NCBI GenBank assembly: GCA_024681175.1
Contig: JAILBI010000065.1
Location: 1 to 10,919, forward strand
Length of the DNA: 10,919 nucleotides
Origin: Acholeplasmatales bacterium
Lineage (GTDB): Bacteria > Bacillota_I > Bacilli_A > Acholeplasmatales > Anaeroplasmataceae
Direction: 5' to 3'
Each line of letters opens with the position of its first letter. Position 1 is the stretch's first letter. Positions 1-6,917 of this stretch are shown one piece after another. Position numbers and translations under genes: made by a program. The notes below the pieces were generated by a model. The model was not told where the DNA came from and made no database searches. It saw only the letters and a list, made by a program, of their open reading frames with translations.

Positions 1-728
1 GTAATAAGTATTATGCGGATTATATAATTAATGCATCACCATTGCATTATTTTTATGATAAATTATTACCAGAACAATATCATGATAAATATGTAGAACA
101 AATATTTGGTGATACTAAAAATTATCCTTTAATATCTACTGTATATATTAGTATGAAAATTGATAAGGATTATAAAGGTAATTTAGATCATTTTATCTTA
201 ATATATGATGAAGAAGGTATTACGGTTGGAAGTAGCCATAATGAAACAATTCATTATAGAGCTTATCCATATACTAAAAATGAGGATGGCTCATTTACAT
301 TAATAAGCTTAGTTGATCTTCATGTAGATGATTATGAAATATTTAAAAAAGCAAAAGAAGATGGAACTTATAAAGAATTAAAATATGGTATAGCTCAAAA
401 GGCTTTAGATATATTTGTTAAGAAATTTAATGATGTAAAAGAGCATATTTCAATTGTTGATGTTGCAACACCATTATCATTTGAAAATAAAACAAATACA
501 TATAAAGGAGCATATTTATCTAATTTAGCTACTCCGTTTGGTGAAAGAAAAGATTTTAAAATTAAAGATAAATATATTTCAAATTTATATCATTCTGGTC
601 AATGGTTAAATCAAATTGGAGGCATTCCAAGATCTTTAACAAATGGTAAATTTGCGATAGATGTGCTTACATATTTTGAAAATAAAAAGAAGAAGAAAGC
701 TAAGAAAAATAAAATAAAAAATAAGTAA
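1..728 (+). CDS. FAD-dependent oxidoreductase, phytoene desaturase-like, C-terminal part (5' partial)
   Basis: The reading frame is open from the left edge (first whole codon at base 3) to TAA at 726-728, giving 241 visible residues. The N-terminal half, with the expected Rossmann FAD-binding GxGxxG, lies outside the window. A TTG at 42 could be taken as a start, but the frame continues upstream and no ribosome binding site is seen there, so this is a truncated view and not a short gene. The C-terminal segment NLYHSGQW...GGIPRSLTNGKFAID (visible residues about 194-220) matches the FAD-closing motif of the CrtI/phytoene desaturase and flavin amine-oxidase-like group (NLYxAGQW..PGGGxP..xxSGxxAA). 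The DVATPLSFE segment earlier is also typical of that group. The substrate cannot be told. The last 15 residues are almost all Lys and Asn, an odd basic tail. The gene is separated from the his operon by a terminator. Confidence 0.72.
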   Translation, partial: NKYYADYIINASPLHYFYDKLLPEQYHDKYVEQIFGDTKNYPLISTVYISMKIDKDYKGNLDHFILIYDEEGITVGSSHNETIHYRAYPYTKNEDGSFTLISLVDLHVDDYEIFKKAKEDGTYKELKYGIAQKALDIFVKKFNDVKEHISIVDVATPLSFENKTNTYKGAYLSNLATPFGERKDFKIKDKYISNLYHSGQWLNQIGGIPRSLTNGKFAIDVLTYFENKKKKKAKKNKIKNK

Positions 729-757
729 AGTGATGAAAAAATCATCACTTTATTTTT
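726..757 (+). terminator. Rho-independent terminator after the oxidoreductase
   Basis: An 11-bp perfect stem (TAAAGTGATGA at 726-736, TCATCACTTTA at 742-752) with an AAAAA loop is followed by TTTTT and then ATTTAATTT. The stop codon TAA at 726-728 forms the base of the stem. It separates the oxidoreductase from the his operon. Confidence 0.9.
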
Positions 758-769
758 ATTTAATTTAAC

Positions 770-783
770 TGTTAGCGCTTTCT
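770..783 (+). promoter_or_regulatory. Candidate cre (CcpA-type) site
   Basis: TGTTAGCGCTTTCT fits the Bacillota catabolite-responsive consensus TGWNANCGNTNWCA except at the last base. It is a GC-rich island in a very AT-rich spacer. It lies about 70-80 bp upstream of the likely his transcription start and just upstream of a TATAAT at 791-796. One match to a degenerate 14-mer is weak evidence, and no CcpA gene is in view. Confidence 0.35.
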
Positions 784-790
784 TATGAGA

Positions 791-796
791 TATAAT
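791..796 (+). promoter_or_regulatory. Possible upstream -10 box
   Basis: A perfect TATAAT occurs here, but no convincing -35 is found at 16-18 bp upstream; the best overlap of that region is with the cre-like site. In AT-rich spacer DNA this hexamer is expected by chance, so it is listed only as a secondary promoter candidate for the his operon. Confidence 0.25.
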
Positions 797-831
797 ATAT
801 AAAATTTTCCATTTTATAGTATTTAATTTAC

Positions 832-854
832 ATTTATGTTATAATAACATAAAT
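832..854 (+). promoter_or_regulatory. Extended -10 promoter inside a 23-bp palindrome (putative his operator)
   Basis: TGTTATAAT at 837-845 is an extended -10 element (TGn plus TATAAT at 840-845). The -35 region (TAGTAT at 817-822) is weak, as is common for extended -10 promoters. Transcription would start near 852, about 28 nt before hisZ. The element sits in a perfect inverted repeat: ATTTATGTTAT (832-842), a single A, then ATAACATAAAT (844-854). This is the geometry of a repressor operator over the promoter. The TTATAA core of any -10 box adds to the symmetry, but the outer arms are not explained by that. The regulator is not in the window. Confidence 0.55.
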
Positions 855-869
855 ATTTTTTTATTTTGT

Positions 870-875
870 GAGGTG
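870..875 (+). promoter_or_regulatory. Ribosome binding site deciding the hisZ start
   Basis: GAGGTG pairs with the 16S tail (AGGAGGTGA) and lies 4 nt before ATG 880. The in-frame GTG at 868 overlaps this site and so cannot be the start. Confidence 0.75.
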
Positions 876-879
876 TCGT

Positions 880-2070
880 ATGAAAGATTATCGCTTACAT
901 GTTCCAGAAGGATTTAGAGATGTTAATGGTAAGGATGTAATTTTTGGAGCAGAAATTGAAAAAAGAATAACAAAGGTATTTTCATCATTTGGATATGAGA
1001 TGATTAAAACTCCATTAGTTGAATATACTGATATTTATGAAGAAGAGGCTAAACGACACGAACTTTACAATTTGATTAATCGTGAGGGTGAGGTTTTAGC
1101 ATTAACTAATGATATGACTTCATCAATTACAAGATATGTTGCGGCAAATTATGGTGAAAATTTAAAGCTTGAAAAATTTTCTTATATATCTGATGTTTTC
1201 CGTTATCCTAGAATGTATCAAGGAAAGGAGCATTTTATAAGACAGGCTGGATGTGAAATCATTTCTAAAAAATTTGATATCACTCTTGATGCTGAAATGA
1301 TTTTACTTGCTTATAAGATTTTAAAAGAAATTGATTTAAATAAGTTTACTATTCATTTAGGATCATGTGAATTTTTATCGTATCTTCTTGATGATTATAA
1401 ATTAGATGATAATACTAAAAAAATTGTTTTCTCATCTATTAAAGGAAAAGATTTTGTTTCTTTAAGAAATATTCTAAATAAAAAATTATCTAATGAAGAT
1501 GCATCATTCATTTTATCAATTATTATGAAGGGTGGTCATTTAAGATATTTAGATGAATTAATGAATAATCTTAAAGGTAAGAAGAGCTTCTTTGCATTAG
1601 AATATTTAAAGAAATTAGTTAAATTATTAAATGATTTAGGAATTGATAATATTTTATTTGATTTTTCTATTAATTCTTATGCAAGCTATTATACTGGTAT
1701 TATTTTTAAGGTTTATGGTGATGGTATTAAAAATAGTATTATCACTGGTGGTAGATCTTCAAAATTATATGATAAATTTGGTTATAGCTTAACTGATATT
1801 GGCTTTGGTATTGATATTATATCTTTAACAAGCTATGCAATAGAAAATAATTTATATAATTTTGATAATGTTAAATTTATCTCTTACCAGGATGAAAAAT
1901 CATTAAAGGATGCGTTAATCAAAATTGATGATATGAGAGAAGATAATATCTCAATTTCAATTGGACATTTTGATTCTTTAGAAGATGCATTAAGCTATGC
2001 TAAAGAAAATGATTTCAATGGTGTACTTGATTGTTCAAATGGTGGACTTAAAATTTTGGAGGTAAAATAA
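880..2070 (+). CDS. hisZ: ATP phosphoribosyltransferase regulatory subunit HisZ
   Basis: HisZ is a catalytically dead relative of histidyl-tRNA synthetase. It binds short HisG, is needed for its activity, and carries the histidine feedback site. The 396-residue protein starts at ATG 880. PEGFRD at residues 9-14 opens the class II synthetase-like fold. LTNDMTSSITRYV (75-87) corresponds to the LRPDMT..IAR stretch of HisZ, and FRYPRMYQGKEHFIRQAG (107-124) to motif 2. SYASYYTG (267-273) stands where HisRS has RGLDYYTG, so the catalytic arginine is gone. GGRSSKLYDKFG (290-301) replaces GGRYDGL. These losses, the short C-terminus and the adjacent short hisG all point to HisZ and not HisS. The sequence is rather divergent. 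It is the first gene of the operon, and its stop TAA shares one base with the hisG ATG (TAATG). Confidence 0.9.
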   Translation: MKDYRLHVPEGFRDVNGKDVIFGAEIEKRITKVFSSFGYEMIKTPLVEYTDIYEEEAKRHELYNLINREGEVLALTNDMTSSITRYVAANYGENLKLEKFSYISDVFRYPRMYQGKEHFIRQAGCEIISKKFDITLDAEMILLAYKILKEIDLNKFTIHLGSCEFLSYLLDDYKLDDNTKKIVFSSIKGKDFVSLRNILNKKLSNEDASFILSIIMKGGHLRYLDELMNNLKGKKSFFALEYLKKLVKLLNDLGIDNILFDFSINSYASYYTGIIFKVYGDGIKNSIITGGRSSKLYDKFGYSLTDIGFGIDIISLTSYAIENNLYNFDNVKFISYQDEKSLKDALIKIDDMREDNISISIGHFDSLEDALSYAKENDFNGVLDCSNGGLKILEVK

Positions 2071-2696
2071 TGATTACTTTTGCATTATCAAAGGGTCGTT
2101 TAGCTGACAAAATATTTGAGATGCTAAAAAAATTAAATATATGTGATGTAAATATTTCTTCTGATGATAGAAGATTAGTTATAGAAGAGGGCAATTATAG
2201 ATTCTTTCTTGCCAAGCCTAGTGATGTTCCTACATTTGTAGATAATGGTGTATGTGATTTAGGTGTTGTTGGTAAGGATACTTTACTTGAGGAAAATCGT
2301 GATATTACTGAAATATTAGATTTAGGCTTTGGTAAATGTAGAATGTGTGTTTGCGTTAAAAAGGGTGAAGGAGAAAGCTATCTTAATAAAAAAGATTTAA
2401 GAGTTGCAACTAAATATCCTCATATCGCAAAATCATATTTTGATTCTATCCATAAGGATTGCACAATTATTAAATTAAATGGCTCTGTTGAGCTTGGACC
2501 TATTGTTGGTTTATCTGATGTTATCGTTGATATTGTTGAAAGTGGAAGAACATTAAAGGAAAATGGCTTAGAGCCTGCAACAGTTATTGCAGATTTATCT
2601 TGTCGTTTAGTATGTAATAATGCTTCACTTAAAACAAAATATAATGAAATATCAAACATTGTTTCAGGATTTGAAAATATCCTAAAGGAGAACTAA
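2070..2696 (+). CDS. hisG: ATP phosphoribosyltransferase catalytic subunit HisG, short form
   Basis: HisG catalyses the first committed step: ATP + PRPP to N1-(5-phosphoribosyl)-ATP + PPi, in the cytoplasm. At 208 residues it is the short form, which lacks the C-terminal regulatory domain of the long form (about 300 residues) and depends on HisZ, encoded just upstream. It begins with ALSKGRL (5-11), which is typical of HisG. The LGVVGKDTL segment (64-72) and GSVELGPIVGLSD (138-150) are family signatures. DVIVDIVESGRTLKENGL (150-167) is the PRPP-binding loop (ESGRTL at 157-162). GGAGGT at 2058-2063, within the hisZ end, supports ATG 2070. The HisZ-HisG heteromer would be the point of histidine feedback. 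Confidence 0.97.
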   Translation: MITFALSKGRLADKIFEMLKKLNICDVNISSDDRRLVIEEGNYRFFLAKPSDVPTFVDNGVCDLGVVGKDTLLEENRDITEILDLGFGKCRMCVCVKKGEGESYLNKKDLRVATKYPHIAKSYFDSIHKDCTIIKLNGSVELGPIVGLSDVIVDIVESGRTLKENGLEPATVIADLSCRLVCNNASLKTKYNEISNIVSGFENILKEN

Positions 2697-2699
2697 TTT

Positions 2700-3992
2700 A
2701 TGTTAGAGATTATTGAGAAAGAAAATGATATTGAACAATTCTTTGATGTTTTAAATAAAAGAAGTAATATGACTAAGAATTCTAAATTTGTTGAAACAGT
2801 ATCACAAATTTGTGATGATGTTTTAAATAATGGTGATGATGCATTAGTTAATTACACTAAGAAATTTGATGATCCTAATTTTGAGCTTAAGAATATCGAG
2901 GTTTCAAAAGAAGAAATTAAAAAGGCTTATTTAAGCGTTGATAAAAACATTATAAGAATTTTAGAAGAAGCTTATGATAGAATATATAAATTTCACGTTA
3001 CACAACTTAGAAAGGATTATTCTATTAAGGATGAATATGGCACTATAATGGGTGTTAGATATACACCTATTGAATCAGTTGGTGTATATGTTCCTGGTGG
3101 TAAGGCTGCATATCCTTCAACTGTTTTAATGAATGTTGTTCCTGCAAAGGTTGCAGGATGCGAAAATATTACAATGGTTACACCTGCAACAAAGGGCGTT
3201 TTAAATCCAATTGTTCTTGCGTGTGCATATATTGCAAAGGTAGACCATGTATATCGTATTGGTGGTGCACAGGCTATTGCAGCATTAGCATATGGTACTA
3301 AAACTATTAAAAAGGTTAATAAAATTGTAGGACCTGGTAATATATTTGTAGCATTAGCTAAAAGAGAGGTTTATGGCTCAGTTGGTATTGATTCAATTGC
3401 AGGACCATCTGAGGTTTGTATGATTTGTGATGAAACTGTAAATTCAAAATATGCAGCAGCAGACCTTTTAGCTCAAGCAGAGCATGATGAAATGGCTTCT
3501 GCAACATGCTTTATTACATCTAAAGAAAAAGCAGAAGAAATTTTAAAATATGTAAATGAATTTTATAATACTGCAGCAAGAAAAGATATTTTAACTAAAT
3601 CATTAAATAATTGCTCAAAAATTGTTGTTGTAAAGGACATAAATAAAGCAATTGATTATGTTAATAGACTTGCACCAGAGCATTTAGAAATTGATACTAA
3701 AGATCCAATGGATATAATGGCTAAAATTAAAAATGCTGGCTCAGTATTTTTAGGTACATATTCAGCTGAATCATTTGGAGATTATATGATGGGACCTAAC
3801 CATGTACTTCCTACATCTGGTACAGCTAAATATTTCTCAGCATTAGGTGTTGATGATTTTATTAAAAGATCAACATTCCAATATACAACTAAGGAAGGTG
3901 CAAAGGCATTATCTAATGATGTAAATGATTTTGCAACCTTAGAAGGATTAACAATGCATGCCTTATCTGCAAAATTAAGAGGTGAAGAATAA
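2700..3992 (+). CDS. hisD: Histidinol dehydrogenase HisD
   Basis: HisD carries out the last two steps, L-histidinol to L-histidinal to L-histidine, with two NAD+ and a zinc ion. The 430-residue length is normal. Motifs in order are VPGGKAAYPS (131-140), GGAQAIAALAYGT (188-200), GPGNIFVALAKR (211-222), AGPSEV (234-239), LLAQAEHD (256-263), LAPEHLE (324-330) and GPNHVLPT (365-372). By comparison with E. coli HisD, Q259, H262, D361 and H420 are the zinc ligands, E327 and H328 are the catalytic pair, and H368 lies in the substrate site. All are present. AAAGGAG at 2684-2690 is 9 nt before ATG 2700. It lies 3 nt after hisG, and its stop overlaps the hisC ATG by one base. Confidence 0.98.
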   Translation: MLEIIEKENDIEQFFDVLNKRSNMTKNSKFVETVSQICDDVLNNGDDALVNYTKKFDDPNFELKNIEVSKEEIKKAYLSVDKNIIRILEEAYDRIYKFHVTQLRKDYSIKDEYGTIMGVRYTPIESVGVYVPGGKAAYPSTVLMNVVPAKVAGCENITMVTPATKGVLNPIVLACAYIAKVDHVYRIGGAQAIAALAYGTKTIKKVNKIVGPGNIFVALAKREVYGSVGIDSIAGPSEVCMICDETVNSKYAAADLLAQAEHDEMASATCFITSKEKAEEILKYVNEFYNTAARKDILTKSLNNCSKIVVVKDINKAIDYVNRLAPEHLEIDTKDPMDIMAKIKNAGSVFLGTYSAESFGDYMMGPNHVLPTSGTAKYFSALGVDDFIKRSTFQYTTKEGAKALSNDVNDFATLEGLTMHALSAKLRGEE

Positions 3993-5020
3993 TGAAGTAT
4001 ATGAAAAAAAGCTTTTCAGAAATGAAAGCTTATCATTCTTCATTAATTACTGATGGAATCATTTTAAATGCAAATGAATCTCCATATGCACCTCCTAAAA
4101 AGGTTATTGATTTATTTAATGAAGAAATTAAAAAAGTAGAATTTAATCGTTACCCTGATATGGATGAGGTAGAGCTTGATAAAGCAATTGCAAAAAAATT
4201 CGGAATAGATCCAGAATGTGTTACATCAGGTGTTGGTTCAGATGAGCTTTTAGATGCAACATTTAGAGCAATCCTTGAGCCAGGTGATGAAATATTAGGA
4301 TTTAGTCCATCATTTTCAATGTATAAAATATTTGCAGAGCTTGTTGGTGCAAAATATATTGCAGTAACAGGTGATGAAAATAATTTATTTAATATTGATG
4401 AAATGATTAAGATGATGAATAATTCGAAAGCAAAGGCTGTAATTATTTGCTCACCAAATAATCCTACAGGTCAATATTTTAAAAAAGAAGATTTAATAAG
4501 ATTAATTAAATCAACAGATAAATTAGTTTTATTAGATTTTGCATATATTGATTTTGCAAAAGAGGATTATTCAAAGGATATGCTTCAATTTGATAATACA
4601 ATTGTTTATAGAACATTTTCTAAAGCAATGGCATTACCATCTATTAGATGTGGCTATGCCTTATCAAATAAAGATAATATTGAAATGATTAATGCAATTA
4701 AAGCACCATATTCAGTTACTACATTAAGTCAAATTTTAGCAACTGTTGCAATATCTAATTATGATTTATATAAAGAACAAATTTCTTTAATTAAAACAGA
4801 AAGAGATAGATTATATAAAGAATTTAAAAATTTAGGATTTGATATATATCCTTCAGAATCAAATTTCTTTTATATTAAGATGGATGATAAATATAATGAA
4901 ATTTTAGAAAATAATAAAATTTATATTCGTAAATTTAAATCAGGTATTTATCGTTTTAATGTAGGAACAGTAGATGAAAATAATAAATTATTAGAGGTGA
5001 TTAAAAATGCGAAAAAGTGA
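3992..5020 (+). CDS. hisC: Histidinol-phosphate aminotransferase HisC
   Basis: HisC is a PLP enzyme (fold type I, aminotransferase class I/II) converting imidazole-acetol phosphate and glutamate to histidinol phosphate and 2-oxoglutarate. It has 342 residues, near the usual 345-365. NANESPYAPP (26-35), SGVGSDELLD (79-88), CSPNNPTG (153-160) with the PLP-contacting Asn, D182 and Y185 (LDFAY), RTFSKAMALPSIRCGYA (207-223) with Schiff-base K211 and R219, and R321 in RFNVGT are all visible. The usual DEAY is DFAY here. GAGGTGA at 3979-3985 is 6 nt before ATG 3992; ATG 4001 is an in-frame alternative with poorer spacing. The gene ends in TGA, and its last 14 nt overlap hisB. Placement between hisD and hisB is as in enterobacteria. 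Activity on other aromatic substrates cannot be excluded. Confidence 0.95.
   Translation: MKYMKKSFSEMKAYHSSLITDGIILNANESPYAPPKKVIDLFNEEIKKVEFNRYPDMDEVELDKAIAKKFGIDPECVTSGVGSDELLDATFRAILEPGDEILGFSPSFSMYKIFAELVGAKYIAVTGDENNLFNIDEMIKMMNNSKAKAVIICSPNNPTGQYFKKEDLIRLIKSTDKLVLLDFAYIDFAKEDYSKDMLQFDNTIVYRTFSKAMALPSIRCGYALSNKDNIEMINAIKAPYSVTTLSQILATVAISNYDLYKEQISLIKTERDRLYKEFKNLGFDIYPSESNFFYIKMDDKYNEILENNKIYIRKFKSGIYRFNVGTVDENNKLLEVIKNAKK
4994..5000 (+). promoter_or_regulatory. hisB ribosome binding site inside hisC
   Basis: GAGGTGA matches the 16S tail fully over 7 nt and sits 6 nt before ATG 5007. It supports the start that overlaps the end of hisC by 14 nt. Confidence 0.75.
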
Positions 5021-5594
5021 AATTATTAAAAGAAAAACAAAAGAAACAGATATTGTTTGTCAAATTAATTTAGATGGTACTGGTATTTGCAATACAAATA
5101 CTGGTATTGGCTTTTTTGATCATATGATTAATACATTATCTAAGCATAGCTTTATGGATATTGATATTACATGTAAGGGTGATTTAAATGTTGATGATCA
5201 TCATTCAGTAGAAGATTGTGGTATTGCCCTTGGTATGGCATTTAAGGATGCATTAAAATCTAAGGATGGTATTAATCGTTATGCTTCATTTACTATGGCA
5301 ATGGATGATGCATTAGTATTATGCGCAATTGATTTATGTGGTAGAAATTATTATGAAGCTAATGATACATTTAATGTAACTAAATGTGGCGATTTTGAGG
5401 TTGAAACAACTGATGAATTTTTTAGATCTTTTGCAGATAATGCAATGATTAATTTGCATTTTGATGTAATAAGAGGAAAGAATGCTCACCACATCATTGA
5501 AGCTATGTTTAAGAGCTTTGCAAGATGCTTAAGAGAAGCATTAGAAATAAATCCTAAATTAAAAGGATCTTTAACTACAAAAGGTGTTATTTAA
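5007..5594 (+). CDS. hisB: Imidazoleglycerol-phosphate dehydratase HisB (monofunctional)
   Basis: HisB removes water from imidazoleglycerol phosphate to give imidazole-acetol phosphate, using a manganese centre in a 24-mer built from two repeated half-domains. The 195-residue length is that of the monofunctional enzyme; the HAD-type histidinol-phosphatase domain fused in E. coli HisB is absent. Both metal-binding repeats are clear. FFDHM (36-40) with DHHSVED (64-70) forms the first, and NAHHIIEA (159-166) belongs to the second. GIGFFDHM and FFRSFADNA (138-146) are also family features. The C-terminal SLTTKG agrees with the usual S.KG end. The start overlaps hisC, suggesting that ribosomes finishing hisC reinitiate here. 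The stop shares a base with the hisH ATG. Confidence 0.97.
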   Translation: MRKSEIIKRKTKETDIVCQINLDGTGICNTNTGIGFFDHMINTLSKHSFMDIDITCKGDLNVDDHHSVEDCGIALGMAFKDALKSKDGINRYASFTMAMDDALVLCAIDLCGRNYYEANDTFNVTKCGDFEVETTDEFFRSFADNAMINLHFDVIRGKNAHHIIEAMFKSFARCLREALEINPKLKGSLTTKGVI

Positions 5595-6205
5595 TGATTG
5601 CGATAATAGATTATGGCATTGGTAATTTAGGTTCAGTAAAGAATGCATTTGATTCTTTAGGCATTGAATCTAAAATTACTTCTGATAAAAATGAAATATT
5701 AAATGCTGATAAGGTAATATTACCTGGTGTTGGTGCCTTTGGGGATGCAATTAATACTTTTATCTCAAAGGGCTTTGACAAGGTAGTAGATGAAATTATT
5801 AAAAAGAACACACCACTTTTAGGTATTTGTGTTGGTATGCAAATATTATTTTCTGGTTCTTATGAATATGGATATCATAAGGGTCTTGGTGTATTTGAAG
5901 GTGATTTTGTTAAATTTGAAGCAAATAAAGATAATGTTCATTATAAAATTCCACATATGGGCTGGAATGATATTGAAATTGTAAAAGATAATCCTTTAAT
6001 TAAGGACTTAAAGGATAATTATGTATATTTTGTTCATTCATATTATATGAAGGATTGTAAGGATGCAATTTGTTATACAAAATATGCAGGTGAAAGATTT
6101 GTTTCAGCTGTAAGACGTGGCAATGTTTTTGCTTGCCAATTTCACCCTGAAAAATCAGGTGAGGTTGGTCTTAATATTTTAAAGAATTTTGGGAGCTTAA
6201 AATAA
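5594..6205 (+). CDS. hisH: Imidazole glycerol phosphate synthase glutaminase subunit HisH
   Basis: HisH is a class I glutamine amidotransferase that hydrolyses glutamine and channels ammonia to HisF. It has 203 residues, which is normal. Visible motifs are IDYGIGNLGSV (5-15), LPGVGAFGDA (43-52) including the oxyanion-hole PGVG, GICVGMQ (77-83) with nucleophile C79, and FHPEKSG (183-189) with H184 and E186 completing the triad. HMGWN is the usual internal HisH signature. AAAGGTG at about 5579-5585 precedes ATG 5594 by 8 nt. It overlaps hisB and hisA by one base on either side (TAATG). The partner HisF is two genes downstream. Confidence 0.97.
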   Translation: MIAIIDYGIGNLGSVKNAFDSLGIESKITSDKNEILNADKVILPGVGAFGDAINTFISKGFDKVVDEIIKKNTPLLGICVGMQILFSGSYEYGYHKGLGVFEGDFVKFEANKDNVHYKIPHMGWNDIEIVKDNPLIKDLKDNYVYFVHSYYMKDCKDAICYTKYAGERFVSAVRRGNVFACQFHPEKSGEVGLNILKNFGSLK

Positions 6206-6915
6206 TGAAAATTATTCCTGCAATAGATATGCATGATGGTAATGCAGTAAGATTATATAAAGGTGATTATAATCAAGTAACTATATATGGTACACCCTTA
6301 GAAATGGCATTAAAATTTGAAAAATGTCATGCAAAATATATTCATCTTGTTGACCTTGATGGTGCAAAGGATGGAAGCATTAAAAATAAAGAACAAATAG
6401 ATGAAATTATCAAGAATTCTAATTTATCACTAGAGCTTGGTGGTGGCATTAGAACTCTTGATAAAATTAAATCTTTATTAGACCAAGGCTTATCAAGAGT
6501 AATACTTGGAAGTATTGCACTTGATATTGAATTTGTTAAAAAGGCTATAAAAGAATTTGGATCTGATAAGATTGTAATTGGTCTTGATGCTGATAAAATG
6601 ATGATTAAAACCCATGGTTGGCTTAAGGATTCAAATTTAAATGCTTATGATTATGCATTAAAATTAAAAGAGGTTGGTGTAGAAAATATTATTTTCACAG
6701 ATATTTCTAAGGATGGTACTTTAAATGGTATCAATGTAGAAGAAACACAGAAAATGGTATCTACAGGCTTAAAAATTATTGCATCAGGTGGTGCAAAAAC
6801 TATTGAGGATATTAAAATAGCTAAAGAAATTGGCTGTGATGGTATTATTTTAGGTAAATCAATTTATGAAGGTAAAATTGACCTTGAAAAGGCAATTATG
6901 TTATATGGTGATTAA
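6205..6915 (+). CDS. hisA: Phosphoribosylformimino-5-aminoimidazole carboxamide ribotide isomerase HisA
   Basis: HisA performs the Amadori rearrangement of ProFAR to PRFAR, the substrate of HisF. It is a (beta-alpha)8 barrel of 236 residues, a usual length. [15 protein letters not shown] (3-17) carries catalytic D8. VDLDGA (49-54), LELGGGIRT (76-84) and SRVILGS (97-103) form phosphate-binding and barrel strands. GLDAD (126-130) carries the second aspartate, D128 by comparison with T. maritima D127. FTDISKDGT (164-172) and ASGGA plus GIILGKS near the C-terminus form the second phosphate-binding half. The half-barrel repeat shared with HisF is evident. GGGAG at 6191-6195 is 9 nt before ATG. It could in principle also serve as PriA in a trp pathway, but nothing here suggests that. 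Confidence 0.97.
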   Translation: MKIIPAIDMHDGNAVRLYKGDYNQVTIYGTPLEMALKFEKCHAKYIHLVDLDGAKDGSIKNKEQIDEIIKNSNLSLELGGGIRTLDKIKSLLDQGLSRVILGSIALDIEFVKKAIKEFGSDKIVIGLDADKMMIKTHGWLKDSNLNAYDYALKLKEVGVENIIFTDISKDGTLNGINVEETQKMVSTGLKIIASGGAKTIEDIKIAKEIGCDGIILGKSIYEGKIDLEKAIMLYGD

Positions 6916-6917
6916 TT

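Noticed and set aside
42..728. Complete small gene starting at TTG 42
   Set aside because: The frame is open to the window edge, no ribosome binding site precedes the TTG, and the protein aligns only with the C-terminal part of a much longer oxidoreductase family, so it is a 5'-truncated gene.
868..879. GTG start for hisZ giving four extra residues
   Set aside because: The GTG is part of the ribosome binding site of ATG 880, and homologues begin near that ATG.
880..2070. Histidyl-tRNA synthetase (hisS) in place of hisZ
   Set aside because: The catalytic arginine and GGRYDGL are lost, the C-terminal anticodon-binding domain is short, and it is coupled to short-form hisG.
2420..2659. Minus-strand open frame opposite hisG
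   Set aside because: Lies wholly within a conserved gene, with no binding site or recognisable protein; a shadow frame.
4980..5020. Mycoplasma genetic code (TGA = Trp), suggested by the AT-rich composition
   Set aside because: Nine Trp codons are all TGG, no conserved gene has an internal TGA, and hisC and hisF end in TGA at family-typical lengths. Read-through would add only 3 and 6 residues, so the stop use alone is not decisive, but the TGG use is.
5611..5811. Minus-strand open frame opposite hisH
   Set aside because: Antisense shadow of a conserved gene with no support of its own.
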